NCBI GenBank assembly: GCA_028571685.1
Contig: CM053158.1
Coordinates: 57,194,001-57,258,000, forward strand
Direction: 5' to 3'
DNA length: 64,000 bases
DNA from: Heterohyrax brucei
Lineage: Eukaryota > Chordata > Mammalia > Hyracoidea > Procaviidae
The notes under the pieces were generated by a model. That model was not told the origin of the DNA. It saw nothing but the letters and a program-made list of their open reading frames with translations, and made no database searches. The translations under genes were made by a program, and so were the position numbers. Positions 10,849-23,175 of this stretch are shown piece by piece. How positions within the stretch are numbered: position 1 is the stretch's first letter; every line of letters begins with the position of its first letter.

Positions 10849-11395
10849 AAAGAAAACCAAAGACTCAAAGGAGCAGTTACTCCACTGGACTAATGGACCA
10901 TAGCCAACACTACTTCCAAACCGGAAGCTAGCACCCCAGCTACCACTCGTGACCACTCTGACTGGAATGACAACATAGGGTCTCAAACAAAGAGGAAGAA
11001 AAGTTGCAGAGCAAAAGATCAAATGCACAAAATGACTAGACTTGTTGTTCTGATAGAGACTGGAGGATACTCCAAGGCTATGGCCCTGCAACATCCTTCT
11101 GGGCTGGAACTGAAGCCGTTACCAGTCTGTCAGTCAGCCAGACTGCAGACAGGCCCGTAAAAGGGACAGCACCGCCTGAGAGGAATGTGTTCCTTAGAAT
11201 AGTGTATTGTATGAGAGCAAAAGGGCGACATCTGCCCATAACAAAAAATGAGAAGGCAGAAGAAAGGAACTGTGGAACCTAGAACAGAAATAGAGGGAAT
11301 GGAGCCAGTGTCATGGAACCCTCTGTGTACAAACCTTTGAGGGAGAAACTAGTTTGGTATGTAAGCTGTCTCGTAGTGTGCAGTTAAAAAAGAAA
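10849..11395 (+). mobile_element. L1 3' end, second copy directly downstream
   Basis: It begins with 3' UTR sequence lying more upstream in the element ('ctaatggaccatagccaaca', 'tgaccactctgactggaatg', 'ttctgatagagactggagga', 'gactgcagacaggcccgtaa'). It runs to 'gagggagaaactagtttggt' and an A-rich tail at 11382-11397. Two truncated ends thus sit head to tail, either as one insertion next to another or as a duplication. Confidence 0.7.
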
Positions 11396-13037
11396 AAAAA
11401 GAGGTACCTCAAGGCATTTATGAAAATGTTTCTGTCAATCCAAGAAGCTTTACCTTGATAGGAGATAAGCAGGCATTAGGTGGAGTCAGGACTACTTTTT
11501 AGATCTAGCAAGTAGGAAAAATGCATGTTCATGGAGTACCGCAGTACTAAGGCGTGCGTGATGAGACATGGAAGGTGAGCTGCTGCAAACAGAAGGATTT
11601 TTTTACAGAGTAAAGGCTAGTTAGGTTTATGAGGAAGACAAAAGGAAGCTCTAACGCGTCCGGAAAGAGCACTAAGAAAATAGTCTTGGATTTAGGTAAT
11701 GTGTACATGTCTGAGTGTGCCTGGCCGGCCTTACCAGCTGCTGCTCACCATCTGGAAAAGTTATGTGGAGGTTATGGCATTAATGGGAACCGAGATCTTC
11801 TGTTTTTTTCCCTATGTTTTTTGTGCTTATTAAGCCATCTTGAACATATTTCCTGTGGGTTTACAGGTAGCCTCTGACCTTATGTGAGTGTTGATTCCAA
11901 TGACTCTGTCGTAAGTCGATTCTCACAGAAGTCAAATTTATTTATTTATTTTTTTAATTTTCATTATTATTTTCACTGATATCTTTATAAATCCAGATTT
12001 TAAACGTCGGAGAATAATAACATCAGCAAATTACACACTACAGCATTGTATGCAGTACACATTGCTAGTGATAAGATGTTAAAAAAATAGATGGTCATAA
12101 GTGAGATTCATTTTAACTCAAGTACATTGCAAATCAGAGACTTACTTGGACTTTTCTGTTGCCTGTTAACAACTCAACGAGTGTTTATTTGCTTGATACA
12201 GCCGAATAATGTGGCTTTTGAGATGAATGTGAGATAACTACTTGTAGCTGGGTCATTGGAGCTTCATGGAACTTAAACGTCGTCCTTTTCCAAGGCTGTT
12301 GACATTTCCGTGGGTTTGTTTCCTCATGACCTGTGTTACTCCTTTGGGCAGCCTGGGAGGCCGGGCACGTGGAGTTTCAGGCTTTGGGAGTGTATCTTTC
12401 ATGACTAACAGTTGAGGTTCACCTTGTAGATGGCACTTTCATACTATTGATTTGTGCCTGATAAACCAAATGAAGCCATTTCAATGCTGAGAAGCTCATT
12501 TTCACCTGGCGAACTGTCATATGTCATTTAAAATGGACAGGACCCAAGATGATGGCTTGTTTTCCTTTTCTGCCTGTAACTGGGGTGTCGATCCAGACAG
12601 TTGAGTAGTAATTTTAGACTCTTATGTGTTAGCCATCTCCCAGAAAGAACCAGAGAAAAAGTGTTTTGTAGTATTTATTAAATGGCTTATGCTATGAGTT
12701 TGATTTATTTTACTCTTATTTTTAAACTCACAGCCATAGATAAGTGGTAGAGGGAAAAACTGAACAAAATATAAACCTACCACATCTAGAGGGTTCAGTC
12801 TTTCAGAATTCCTGGTTTTTCCCAATTTCAAGCCGTCTCAGTTAAATAGGATGCTGTTGCCTGTCAGTCTTGGGGGAAATAAATGGTACACTCCACCCGT
12901 GGTAGAGGAGGGAAAATTTTGTTTACAAAGAGACTGATCATGGGATTGGGTGTGGGTTACAGGAACTTCAAGGGAAAGAGCAGGATCCTGGTGCTAGTAG
13001 CCTGGGATCTATTATTATGCTTAGGCCGGAAGGAAGA
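11396..13037. other. Unique, repeat-poor intronic sequence
   Basis: No exon is recognised. The 12.2-12.6 kb part is notably free of recognisable repeats and could contain conserved non-coding sequence, but that is only a guess from absence of repeats. Confidence 0.45.
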
Positions 13038-13040
13038 GGG

Positions 13041-13262
13041 AGTCCCTGGGTAGTGCAAGTGGTTGATATGCTTAGCTGATAACCAAAAGGTTGGAGATTT
13101 GAATGTACCTAGAGGTGCCTCATGAGAAAGGCCTGGTGGTCTACTGCTAAAAAATCAGCCATTGAAAAGCGTATGGGGCACAGTTCAACCCTGACATGTG
13201 GAGTTACCATCACACGTGTGGAATTACCATCAGACGGAGTTAGCTTGACAGCAGCTACAGGT
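13041..13262 (+). mobile_element. AfroSINE, long subfamily
   Basis: Head 'gtccctgggtagtgcaagtg', B-box part 'ataaccaaaaggttggagat', middle block 'aaggcctggtggtctactgc ... aatcagccattgaaaa', and tail 'gacggagttagcttgacagc'. An imperfect 20-bp tandem repeat ('gtggagttaccatcacac' / 'gtggaattaccatcagac') lies at 13198-13237. Confidence 0.87.
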
Positions 13263-16200
13263 AGTTCCTGGCTTACATGTTGGGGAGGGAAATGGGTGGC
13301 TACTCACAGAAGATGAGAAACTCCTAGTAGATGTCCTTAAAAGAATCAGTAACCTTCTGTGGAGGGACACAGACATGTCAACCTCACTGGGAGGAAGCCA
13401 GGGCATTAAACACCCCTACCTCCCTCTCTTCTTGCTCGGGCTCCCTAGTGCTCCTTAGATGCTTGTGGGGAATGGAGCCCATTGACATGGTGCCTGCGGT
13501 CAGCTTCCCAGAGCCTAGTGCAGGGTGGAGACGGGGTGAATGGGCTGAAGGAGCACACAGAAGAGCTCCTACAACGTACAGAGGTCCAGCTTGAGAACCT
13601 TTGATTATTGGTCGGACACGCACCTCAAGGACTCAAATATTCTGGAATCCTTTTGTGAGTGGATTCTAACTGCCAAAGAACTTTACAGTGGCCCTCAAAA
13701 GGTAAACTGTGTGGGAGGTGTGGCCAATCAAAGACTTAGATATTTTGAGGTGGAAAGAGTTTTGTAGAATTTCATTTCTTGCCAGCTGTGGGGAGTGCTT
13801 TGACAATGTAGCTTTTAATTTGCTTCAGACATGGTGTACTGACATTTGCTAAAGTGTCCAAATAAATAAATGAGACTTGCATACAACAGATTACAGCAAG
13901 GTCTCACAGTGATATTAGTAAGCTTAGAAGGTTGTGGACAGCTGAGAATGCTTTATGGCAATAGTGACATCAGATATTGCTCATAGATGTAGAAGAAATT
14001 CTATAGATTTCTTTCCTCTATTAAAAATTAGCAGTTACCAGGCATTCTTAGATATTTCAGAGGAACCGTACTTCAAATGGAATGTTGATTTTTGTAATTG
14101 AAATGGTTTGGTGGGTAACTTTCCTGATGGCTTTTACCTCCCTGTCCCTCTTCCCCACCTCTATCCCCCCACCCCAAGTTCACCAGCATTTTATTTTTTT
14201 AAGCTAAGAATGATTAGCAGTTTCAGCAGCAGCAATATAGATATCTAAGATTTGGAGTGTGAGTTTCATGCTCAGTGGACACTTTACTGGGATGAACAAG
14301 GTGGGATAGATTTTAGGGAATGAAATAGAAATTTGTTCTCACAAAGAAACTTGGCAGTACATTCATTCTCGTAAATACGCCAGTTGGTTTTTTGTGAATA
14401 GAAACATGTGTGTATGTACCTGAAATTCTTTTTATTAAAACAATTCTAATATAAAATTTAGTGTACAAACAAATAGCTTAACTTATTGAGATCTTAGGTA
14501 GAAGGTTATAATTTAACTTTTCCCAGTCAGATATTTATCCATTGGGGTTTTGATATGAATCCCTGTCAACACTTTGTTTTTCCAGAAAACCAGATGATCA
14601 TAGTTGGACAGGTGAAGCATCACAGAATCATTCTATCCTACCTTCATTTTACATTAGATTTGTTATTTACAGAAATAGTGGCTTTTGCCACTAACTAACC
14701 TTGTCTTTGTTTCTGTGGGGTGTGAAGTGTGAATTTGTGTGGTCCAGAGTTTTGTCTCTGCATAGATTTTTTTTTATGCTGATGTCAGTAATGAATAAAA
14801 GAGAAGAAATCATCCATAGATGCATTTTTTTTCTTCCTGTAGGAACAGCTACCCTGTGGAGACTATTATGTTGCAACAATAAATGGCTAGACATCCTGTT
14901 TATAGATTAATAAATGGGCTCTTAAATTTAATGGGTGTTCTCTGTATTAACTCTCTAATGATGATGGAGTGTACATATTCACATTCATCAAGATGACATA
15001 AGTTGGAGATGATTGGAGAAAATACTGCTCACAAAGAATATGCCAATAAATAACTTAATCTGCACCAGTGTAGCTTCCATTATAAATAAAATACAGATAT
15101 TGCAGTATGAGCAATGTGTATCCTACCTTGAAAGCCATTATCTGTTAAGCTGGAAAGGCAGTTTTGTAACCAAAATATTTTTTAACAGTCAATTCTAATA
15201 GCTTATTCTTAAGTGACGATTTTGTGCTTTTCTTTAAAGCCTTTTGATGCCAGCGTCTTGTTGAAACTGTCAAATCAAAATCTTTTTGGTCTGATTTTTG
15301 TTCCTCAAATGGCCTGTCGTCACATTACACATTACAGTAATTTTTGCAGGAGCTATTTTACACACACGGCACTCAAAAAAGAACCTTGCACTTGGTGTTC
15401 AAGATGTCCAAGTAGCTTTTGTAATCCTGGTTCTGATTCTCAGTCCAAAAAGATATGGGAAATATCTCTGCAAAAGATTATTAAAAGTCTGTGCTGTCCC
15501 TCCCCTCTCTTCTCTACATCTCTGTAGTCTTCAGCGCTTTTAACTCCTTGTCTCCTGTGCCTGCTTGTAATTCCACCCAGTATTCCCATCTTGTGCTTTT
15601 CTCATCTGTCAAAAAACTTACTAAAAGCTTACTTAAGTGCTACGCAGAAGTGCTTGTACCCCACACGTGACTGGCCTGGGTTGCCATTCTTGATTATGAA
15701 AGTCTTCCATTTTTGCAGATATCTTAAATCTGAACCAAGCATTGAACAAGCATCCTAACCCTTGTGCCATGAAACCACAATACTAGCTTCTGAACACCTT
15801 TCTTGGTAGTTCCCTGGGGAACAAATTGCCAGCCCATTAAGGCTTTTGCAGAAATGACTAAATTAGAGTGTTCTAAGTTGAAAAACAGGTGGTCTGCTAA
15901 GGCTCTCTTAAGCTAGAATTAAATAATTTGACCAGACAGTGTTTTGTTCATGGAGTATCTCATAGACCTGGTGCTTCTAAGAACATACTTTAGCAAACTT
16001 CAACATAAGAAGTGAGACAGTATGTTGGGAAAAAGTATTGCTGTACAGTTTATATGTTGTAGTACTTGCAGTGCTTTTTAACCTGTTAAAATATATCAGT
16101 ATGCATACTGGAAGGTGCCTTGGTTTTATCTAGTGCCAGAAGTCTATATTCAAGGATTTTTTTGTTTGTTTATTTTCACATACTCAAACCCACATAATTA

Positions 16201-17217
16201 ATAGGATTGTTGGTGACTATTCAGGGTATATATTGAGTTTCCTTCCTGCCTGATCTTTTCCTTAGAAAAATTATTAAGGGAAAGGCAAAAACTCCTAGTG
16301 TACCATTGAAAGGCTAAATTTTAAATTACAGTTTTCAAAATGTAACTCTGAGATTGGAGAAACAAATATGTAATACGGTTGTTTGGCCACTTTCCTCTGC
16401 TCCCATGACAGGCACTATCAACAGATCACAGCTCTTCATGTCACCCCATCGTCATTGTCAACACACCACTACAAACAGTCATGAGCAAAGAATAGCCACA
16501 GTTCCGTACTGTGGCCATTCCACTATCAGATATTTAAGACCTGCATTGATGATGATGATGATGTCTCTAAAGGCCTAATTCTCTGTTACAATTGTCATGA
16601 TCATGATTAGAAATAATAATGTGAAAGGGTACATTTCAGTGTCAGAAATGGAGGATTTATCATTCTGCAAAGAGGGAGCCTTTAAAGGGCATGTATTCCA
16701 GTTTAGACTCTTAAGTTTTAAAGGTCAGGATCCACTTTTACCATCGTTATTCTTCAGCCCCTTGTAGGCAGAGTATTTCAGACCATAAGCCTTAGACAAC
16801 TTTTATCAGCAAACAGGCATCATCTTAGGCTGTGAAGAACCAAAACCCGCTGATCCACAGAACTCTAAAAGGTACCCTATCTTTGATCCCTTGAGCAATG
16901 AGATTTGAAAGCAAGAAATACTTGAGAATCAAGAGTGACTGGGATTGGGGCCACAGTGGAGCTGTAGCTGTTATCTATCATGTCATATACTGGTTAGAGA
17001 GGGACAAGCAGGGGAAATGCAAACAAGATGAATTTTGAGTAGCTGACAGTTTCAAATCCAGGCTCCATCTCTTAGCAGCACTGTGACCCTGAGCAAGTTA
17101 TTGAAACTTAACTGAGTCTCAGTTTACTTTGGAGGAAAGTTATAGTGCATAATTCGTAGCACCTTGGGAATATTAACACTCAATAAATGCTAATCCTCCA
17201 TGCCATTTTACTTATCC
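13263..17217. other. Long unique intronic stretch
   Basis: Nearly 4 kb holds no recognised gene. A MIR-like piece lies at its end (17035-17195) and a (GAT)n run at about 16547-16562. Open frames near 13.3-13.6 and 15.2-15.5 kb overlap in several frames and lack recognisable domains. Confidence 0.5.
17035..17195 (+). repeat. MIR
   Basis: 'ttcaaatccaggctccatct', 'cactgtgaccctgagcaagt', 'aactgagtctcagtttactt' and 'aacactcaataaatgctaat' are in MIR order. Confidence 0.82.
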
Positions 17218-17257
17218 TCATTGAAGATGGTTTGTAGACAGTGCAGACAGTTTGTGC

Positions 17258-17412
17258 TCAACCACTAACATTAAAGGCCGACCTTTCGAACCCATCCTGT
17301 GGTTCTGTGGAAGCAGGGCCTGGCGATCTGCTTTTGTAAACATTGAGGCCGAGAAAACCCTATGGAGCAGTTCTACTTTGTAACACATGAGGTTGTCCTG
17401 ACTAGAAAGTGA
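17258..17412 (+). mobile_element. AfroSINE, diverged
   Basis: 'accactaacattaaaggccg', 'ggcctggcgatctgcttttg', 'gaaaaccctatggagcagtt', 'aacacatgaggttgtcctga'. The sequence just after it has a 17-bp A-run (about 17445-17461). Confidence 0.75.
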
Positions 17413-18582
17413 GTTTGTGGTGACAAGTATACAGTGAGAAGAACTAAAAAAAAAAAAAAAATTCAAACCTTTTGCTTTCAAATTGATTCCAAGTCAACAA
17501 TTGGTGGATATAAGAAGGCCATAGAGAGAGAGTGTTTTTTAAGAAATTCTATTTTTCACACATTACTGTGAGCTATTTTGAGTATACATGCTTTGCTTTA
17601 ACCAAAGATCCAAGTGCTGGAATTAGTACAGAAGAGTAATTTCAAACTTCAAGAGCAAACCTAAAGGAGAAAAGCAAGCCAGAATAGCTCACCTGGACTT
17701 CAGTAGTAGGCAAATCTGGTCCCAGTGGAACCGATCTGTTACTTATTTGTAAGATTACAAAAAAGCCCGAGATTGAATTCCCCACCTGAATCACTTCCTT
17801 ATTGACTGAATCCATTCAGACTCCCGTCTAATTCAGCAGAGTGTTTTTATTAAAGCCAGGCGTACAAACATCAATTACCCAAGTTGTATCTAATTTCCTT
17901 CACCATTTATTTTCCTTTGCTTGTTGCCAGTGGATTAAAAGACAAGATTAGAATTCAACAGGAAAACAAAACAACAACAAAAAAGAGAAAAACAATTCAG
18001 CAGAATCAGATGATTAAACAAGAGCAACAGCATTCAGAATTAAAATAACTTGTAGCTTTAAAAAAATCCTTATCTTGACTAATAGAAGCAGGCTTGCTTA
18101 ATTTTCATCAGCATAATGCCTACTGGCAGTGGTACTAAATGAACATTCTCAATTGAAATAGGCTAGAAAAACTCAGTAGTTGCACTTACTGTGCTTAATG
18201 TATGTGCTACAGTGTATTTTAAATGCAGTACAGTACTTACATGTTTGCAGTAACTTCCTCCACACTATGGCTAGCTCATTGCTGAAGTCTACCCTGTTTG
18301 CTTCCAGCCAGTGTCAGTGAGGGGGTAAAAAACCAAGCAGAGGCATTCAAGTTGCTTTATGAGGTTTGGTTTTAAAGGAATGACTTTTAAATTGTAACAG
18401 ATTAGGTACATGATGTCACTGATAGCAAGAATATGATGTGACAAATGAAGACAACTTCAAAATGTGAAAAACTGTCAAATAAATACTACATTATGCAGGG
18501 AATAAGGGCTGGTGGTAGACCTGCAGCCAGTTTGAGGGAAACTGAACCAAATCGTGTATCTGTCAGGAGTTGAAAGCAATGG
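17413..18582. other. Unique AT-rich intronic sequence
   Basis: No repeat or exon is recognised in about 17.5-18.45 kb apart from A-rich patches. Homeodomain-like TAAT cores are frequent. It is a candidate for conserved non-coding DNA on inspection only. Confidence 0.4.
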
Positions 18583-18785
18583 CGTGTGGGACAAATTTGA
18601 CACATGACTTGTTTTGTAAATAAAGTTTTATTCAAAGAGCCAGCTTATTTATTGACCTGTTGTCTGTGGCTGCTTTTGGACTGCAATGGCATACTCAGTT
18701 AGCTGTGACAGAGACTAGACCACAAAGCCTAAAAGATTTACTGCCTGGCCTTTTGCAGAAAAGGTTTGCCGATCCCTGGCCTGTC
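18583..18785 (-). mobile_element. MER5A-like hAT (Charlie) relic
   Basis: 'ttgttttgtaaataaagttt', 'ttgtctgtggctgcttttgg', 'aaagcctaaaagatttactg' and 'gcagaaaaggtttgccgatc' match the reverse complement of the MER5A consensus in order. Confidence 0.85.
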
Positions 18786-18839
18786 ATTAGAACCCCTCAT
18801 ACTGTACAGCTATCCCACATGACCCTGCATATGATACGA

Positions 18840-18990
18840 TGGGACAGATCGTGGTTTGAACTGTGACTACTCACTAGCTGTGGGAACTTAAACACACTGT
18901 GCCTCAGTTCATCTGTAACCACTTTATAGGTTATAAAACCTGTGTTATAATTTTAATGTAAGTATATTGTGGATGCCAAATCAGTGTTAG
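18840..18990 (+). repeat. MIR-like fragment
   Basis: 'tcactagctgtgggaactta' followed by 'cactgtgcctcagttcatct' matches the MIR mid-region. Confidence 0.65.
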
Positions 18991-19035
18991 TTCCCTTCAC
19001 TGCCTCTCTGAAGCCTGATCCCACCAATTACCTTG

Positions 19036-19196
19036 TACTGTCAAATTGACTGTGACACACCACAACCCCGTGTGTGTCAGAGTGGAACTGCGCTCCGTAG
19101 TATTTTCAGTGGCTGAGTCCCAGGGCTTTCTTCAAGGTGACTATGGATAGACTTGAACCTACAATCTTTTGGTTAACAGCCACTCAGGAACTCCAG
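19036..19196 (-). mobile_element. AfroSINE (subfamily with 'ccgtgtgtgtcagagt' block)
   Basis: 'tcaaattgactgtgacacac', 'cccgtgtgtgtcagagtgga', 'tgcgctccgtagtattttca', 'ttttggttaacagccactca' gives a minus-strand copy of the longer subfamily. Confidence 0.78.
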
Positions 19197-20000
19197 AATG
19201 TTTTAAAGTCAAAAGCTTCCTCAACTGTTTACCATGGCATATGGTATATAAGGTTCTGGGTGATTTAGCCTCGGCTTAGGTGACCCATCCGGTGGCCCAC
19301 CACTTCTCTTCTCAAGCCTCAGGCACTAAATCCCCCAGTTTCTGTTCTGGCTAGCCTCTTCCTGAACCACCCTTGAAATCCAATGTAAATGTAAGTGCTT
19401 CCAAGAGACAGTCCAGCCTCCTTCCCTGAATACCCAATCTGACATGGTCCTACCCTGTGATTCTCAAAGATGAAATGTTTCCCCTCATTTTACAACCAAT
19501 GTCATGATTTGCAATTTTAGATAAGGAAATTTTTATCTTTATTATTATTATGGTCATCTTTCTTGCCTGTTTAGCTACCAGTTATAGTCAGTGGTTTGAA
19601 TAGTGACTAGCAACTTTTAAAGATGTATAGTTGATTCTCATTATTAATAGTAGTTGTGTTCTAGAAAGTAGCTGCAAACACTGAATTAGTGAATGTTGAG
19701 TCACTGTTCCAGGGGAAGTACCCTCTAAATCTTCGGCCCAAGCTATTCCCTTTTCACGGAAAAGCAGAGTGGTACTCAGAATTCAGGCGTACTACTCTTT
19801 CAGTCAGTACTCTACCAAAAAAAAAAAAAATCTGCAAGTCCAAAGGGTCAGCATTTGCTCCAAAGCAAAGATGAGGAGATCAGGGTGCAGAGAAACTAAA
19901 GTACTGCGAATGGAGCAACCAGAGCACAAGGAGAATATTGACACACCGTGGGAAACGTAACTAATGTCATTGCTCAATTTGTGTGAAATTTGTGAGATGG
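19197..20000. other. Unique intronic sequence
   Basis: A 14-base A-run lies at about 19816-19829. No gene or repeat is recognised. Confidence 0.45.
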
Positions 20001-20005
20001 ACACC

Positions 20006-20528
20006 TGTCATGGACTGAATCATGTACCCCCAAAAATATGTGTAGCCGTGTGGCTGGGCCATGATTCCCAGTATTTTGTGTGTGTCCTCCATTTGTGATT
20101 TTTTCCTGTGCTGTGTATTAAAGGAATAGGATGGCGCTGTAAATCCCTTCATAAGATCATCTCCCTGCTCAACTATAAAGGGAGTTTCCCTGGAGTATGG
20201 CTTGCAACACCCTTAATCCTTTCATCCTACAAGAGATAAAACGAAAGCGAAGTAAGCAGAGAATTGGGAACCTCACACCATCAAGAAAGCAGCACTGGGG
20301 AAGAGCACATCCTCAGACCTGTGGTTCCTGCTCCGAGATGCTCCCTGGACAAAGACTGATGCAATACCAGACTTTCCTCCGGGAGCCCCCGAAGGGGAAA
20401 GCCTTTCCCTGGAGGAGACATCCTGAATTTGGACTTGTAGCCTACCAGACTGTGTAAGAATAAACTTTCCTTTGTTAAAGCCATCCACTCTGGTATTTCT
20501 GTTAGAGCAGCACTAGCTGACTAAAACA
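20006..20528 (+). mobile_element. Solo LTR, ERVL-type (class III), with 5-bp TSD
   Basis: A 523-bp element begins TGTCATGGACTG and ends CTGACTAAAACA, and is flanked by the direct repeat 'acacc' at 20001-20005 and 20529-20533. A poly(A) signal 'aataaa' lies near the end (20459). The 5-bp duplication and TG...CA ends are those of a retroviral LTR, and the sequence resembles ERVL/MaLR-class LTRs. A second member of the same family sits at 56916-57487, and a minus-strand fragment at about 45996-46185. No internal retroviral sequence adjoins it, so it is a solo LTR. Confidence 0.85.
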
Positions 20529-20926
20529 ACACCTTAAATTGCTGTGTAGACTTTCACCAAAAATGCAATAAAATACTTTTTTTTATTATGACTGAGTGAA
20601 AATACACATTCACATATAAATTTACATGCCCGCCTATATGCAGCTTCCACTGCTCTCCCTGCCCAGTGACAGCACACTGTTCCTCTCTGCTCCATACTTG
20701 ACTCATCCTCCCAACAGTCTCCTTTCCCCTCCTCTCCACCCACTCCCCTTACTCCAGCCACAGGTCAGCAGGATGATATCCTATAGATGCATAGAACCGT
20801 AAAGTGCATCCAATACATGATCACTCTGCATTGCCAAGTCCAATCCATACGTGTCCGAAGAGTGGACCTTCGTTCTGATTTATGGGCAAGGGCAGCAATG
20901 CTGTGTTTTAAAACCAGAGTACTGCC
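20529..20926. other. Unique intronic sequence
   Basis: No gene or repeat is recognised. Confidence 0.45.
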
Positions 20927-21293
20927 TTGTTGTCATGTGCTGTCAAGCTGGCTCCAACTTTTAGTGACCCTATAGGAAACCCTGGTAGCACAGTGGTTAA
21001 GTGCTACACCTTCTGACCAAAAGATGGGCAGTTCAAATCTGCCAGGTACTCTTTGGAAACTCTATGGGACAATTCTTCTCTGAGTCACTATGAGTCAGAG
21101 TCAACTCGGAGGCAATGGATTTGAGTTTTTTGGTACAGAACAAGCTAGAACTGCCCCCATGGAATTTCCTAGGCTGTAATCTTCATGAAAGAAGACTGCA
21201 ACATCTGTTTTTCAGGAAATACCTAGTGGGTGCAAACCACTGATCTTTCAGTTAGCAGTAGAACGCTTTAACCATTACACCACTAAGGCTCCG
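20927..21293 (-). mobile_element. AfroSINE (long subfamily) split by a second SINE
   Basis: The tail half ('ttgtcatgtgctgtcaagct ... agtgaccctata') is at 20927-20977. The body and head ('agaactgcccccatggaatt', 'aagaagactgcaacatctgt', 'tttcagttagcagtagaacg', 'cattacaccactaaggctcc') are at 21135-21293. The gap is filled by a plus-strand SINE. Confidence 0.85.
20978..21134 (+). mobile_element. AfroSINE nested in the previous one
   Basis: 'aaaccctggtagcacagtgg', 'gatgggcagttcaaatctgc', 'ctttggaaactctatgggac' and 'gagtcagagtcaactcggag' form a complete plus-strand element inside a minus-strand one. It is therefore the younger insertion. Confidence 0.88.
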
Positions 21294-22849
21294 TAGACTA
21301 CTGCCTACCATCTGCTAAATGTTGAATAAATGTTCTTGCTGTACTTATGATTATTATTAACATATTCATTCTTAAGGAATATAGGCTTTTTGTCCAGAAA
21401 AGTGTACATTCAAACAAAACATTATAGATAGTTGTAAAGAATTCAAATTCCCCCGTAAGTAATGCTCCTATCCTAAATACTACCACTTGCCTTGAAAACC
21501 TGCATCCCCTAATCCTGTAGGAGCAGTGTAGTCACAGGACTTTTCTGAAATTATCCCGCCACAAAAAAGTTGTGTGTGAATTCAGCTAACTGAGGTGCTT
21601 CTGAAGTTCATCGGTACTCAAAAGGGTTCATGTATCAAAGAATAAATTTTATTTTTAATTCTTGTTGCTTTCTTTGTGTAGGGATAGGACAAGCTTGATA
21701 AATTTCAAAGGCTGTGGCTGTACTGTGCTTTTGATAGTCATTGTAGACTCAAATCTGCAGCCAGAGTGTGTTTTGCAAAGGCTAACTCACAGAGACCTTT
21801 GAAAAACCTGCCTTTGGACCACCAGAACACCTGCAGAGCTGCCCAAAGCCTCCCACAGGCCTTGTCTTGAGAACAGCTGTCTAGGGCCTGGGAGCCTGGG
21901 CACCGTGTTTGGTAGCTGCTTGACCACCGTTAGATGATTTTACTTTTTGTGACAGCAAATGACAACCTTTGTAACTCTCACTCCAGAATCTAGAAATGCT
22001 TCTGTTCCTAAAAATCACTCAGGAGTCTTCCAAAAGAGTTCCCTGGTAATTGAATAGACTTTCGTTTTTTTAAGCATTCTCTTTGCTGGAAGGAAGGGAA
22101 AGACCATTAAAAGTTGCTGTTGGCATTGTCATGAAACGGCAATTAGTGCTTATAACAATGAATGAACACGTGAAGCACAAATTGAAAATTTGACATGCTT
22201 TATAAATGCTAAATAATAATAGTAATGATGTCATGAGACTTTCATTTTCAAACTATCTTAATTTTGTTCTCAGTTTGAGATTGGAGATTACGGTAGTTAA
22301 TTATAGAAATTGGCCCAGAGTGAAGCCTTAAATCAGATTTCCATTAAAGTGCATGGCTGAAGCAAATTACTTGATGGTGGGGGAGAATGGCACACATTCT
22401 GGCCGAGTGGGGTCTTCCCGCCGCCCCAGTGATTTTCCTCTTAGTGCTCAGTGGTGTGCCGGCTGCCGTGCGTCCTGAGGTTGGAGTCTGTAGCTTCCAC
22501 CCCTCCTTTTAGAAATCCTGCGTGCCTGTTAGTGTTGCTGCTTTCTTTCCTGTTGCTTGCTCTCTCTTGCTGTCCCTTCTTTGTCTGTCTCGTACGTTTC
22601 CTGGTACCCTCTCTCAGGCTGCTTCTGCCAGCGCTCACCATGCACTCAGGCTTCTCTTTGGCCCTCCCTCTCATGTCACTCACCTGGACCTTCACCTCCC
22701 AGGGTGTGACTTCAAAACGTGCCTTGCAAACAATTTTGGAGAAGGAAGGAGTAAACAAGAGCCAAGTTCTTATCCTGGCTTCTGGCGCCCATCACTGTGC
22801 CCCCTTCTGTTGACTGTCCCATCCAGCCTGTGGCTCCTGCCGGAACCTA
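21294..22849. other. Unique intronic sequence
   Basis: No exon is seen. About 22.1-22.4 kb is repeat-free and AT-rich, with TAAT-rich stretches. The overlapping frames at 22.44-22.81 kb sit in pyrimidine-rich sequence and carry no recognisable domain. Confidence 0.45.
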
Positions 22850-23175
22850 GTGGGTTACTGTCTGCCTTCATCTTGGTTGCTCCCTTATACCCAACATCCT
22901 TCTGTTTCCTTCTCTTTGTTGGCTGGGGGATCATCTCCTCCAAAAAGTCCCTCTCATCCCAGCAGTCTGTACCAGTGCCCCTGCCCCGGGTACCTGTGAA
23001 GCACTATAGGTCCACTATTGTAGTTGTCTTTTTGTTGTCTGACTCTCAAACTAGTCTGAATTCTTTGAGAACAGTGATGATCTTATTCTTCTGTGTGTAC
23101 CAAGCCCTGAGTTCTGTGCCTGGTATGTAGGAGATGATCACTGGCCGTCTGTTGAAATTAGTTCAGTTCATTCAT
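22850..23175 (+). repeat. LINE L2 3' end
   Basis: The order 'gactctcaaactagtctgaa', 'ttctttgagaacagtgatga', 'ccctgagttctgtgcctggt', 'gtaggagatgatcactggcc' follows the L2 3' terminus (gtgagctccttgagggcaggg ... tgcctggcacatagtaggtgctc). It overlaps the tail of a 202-codon open frame (22522-23130), which is therefore unlikely to be a gene. Confidence 0.65.

Noticed and set aside
15213-15543. Overlapping 104- and 81-codon frames with hydrophobic segments
   Set aside because: Hydrophobicity comes from T-rich DNA. No recognisable protein was found and no frame is favoured.
22522-23130. 202-codon open frame, the longest on the + strand
   Set aside because: It overlaps an L2 3' end and pyrimidine-rich DNA, competes with other open frames in the same interval, and shows no domain or splice context.
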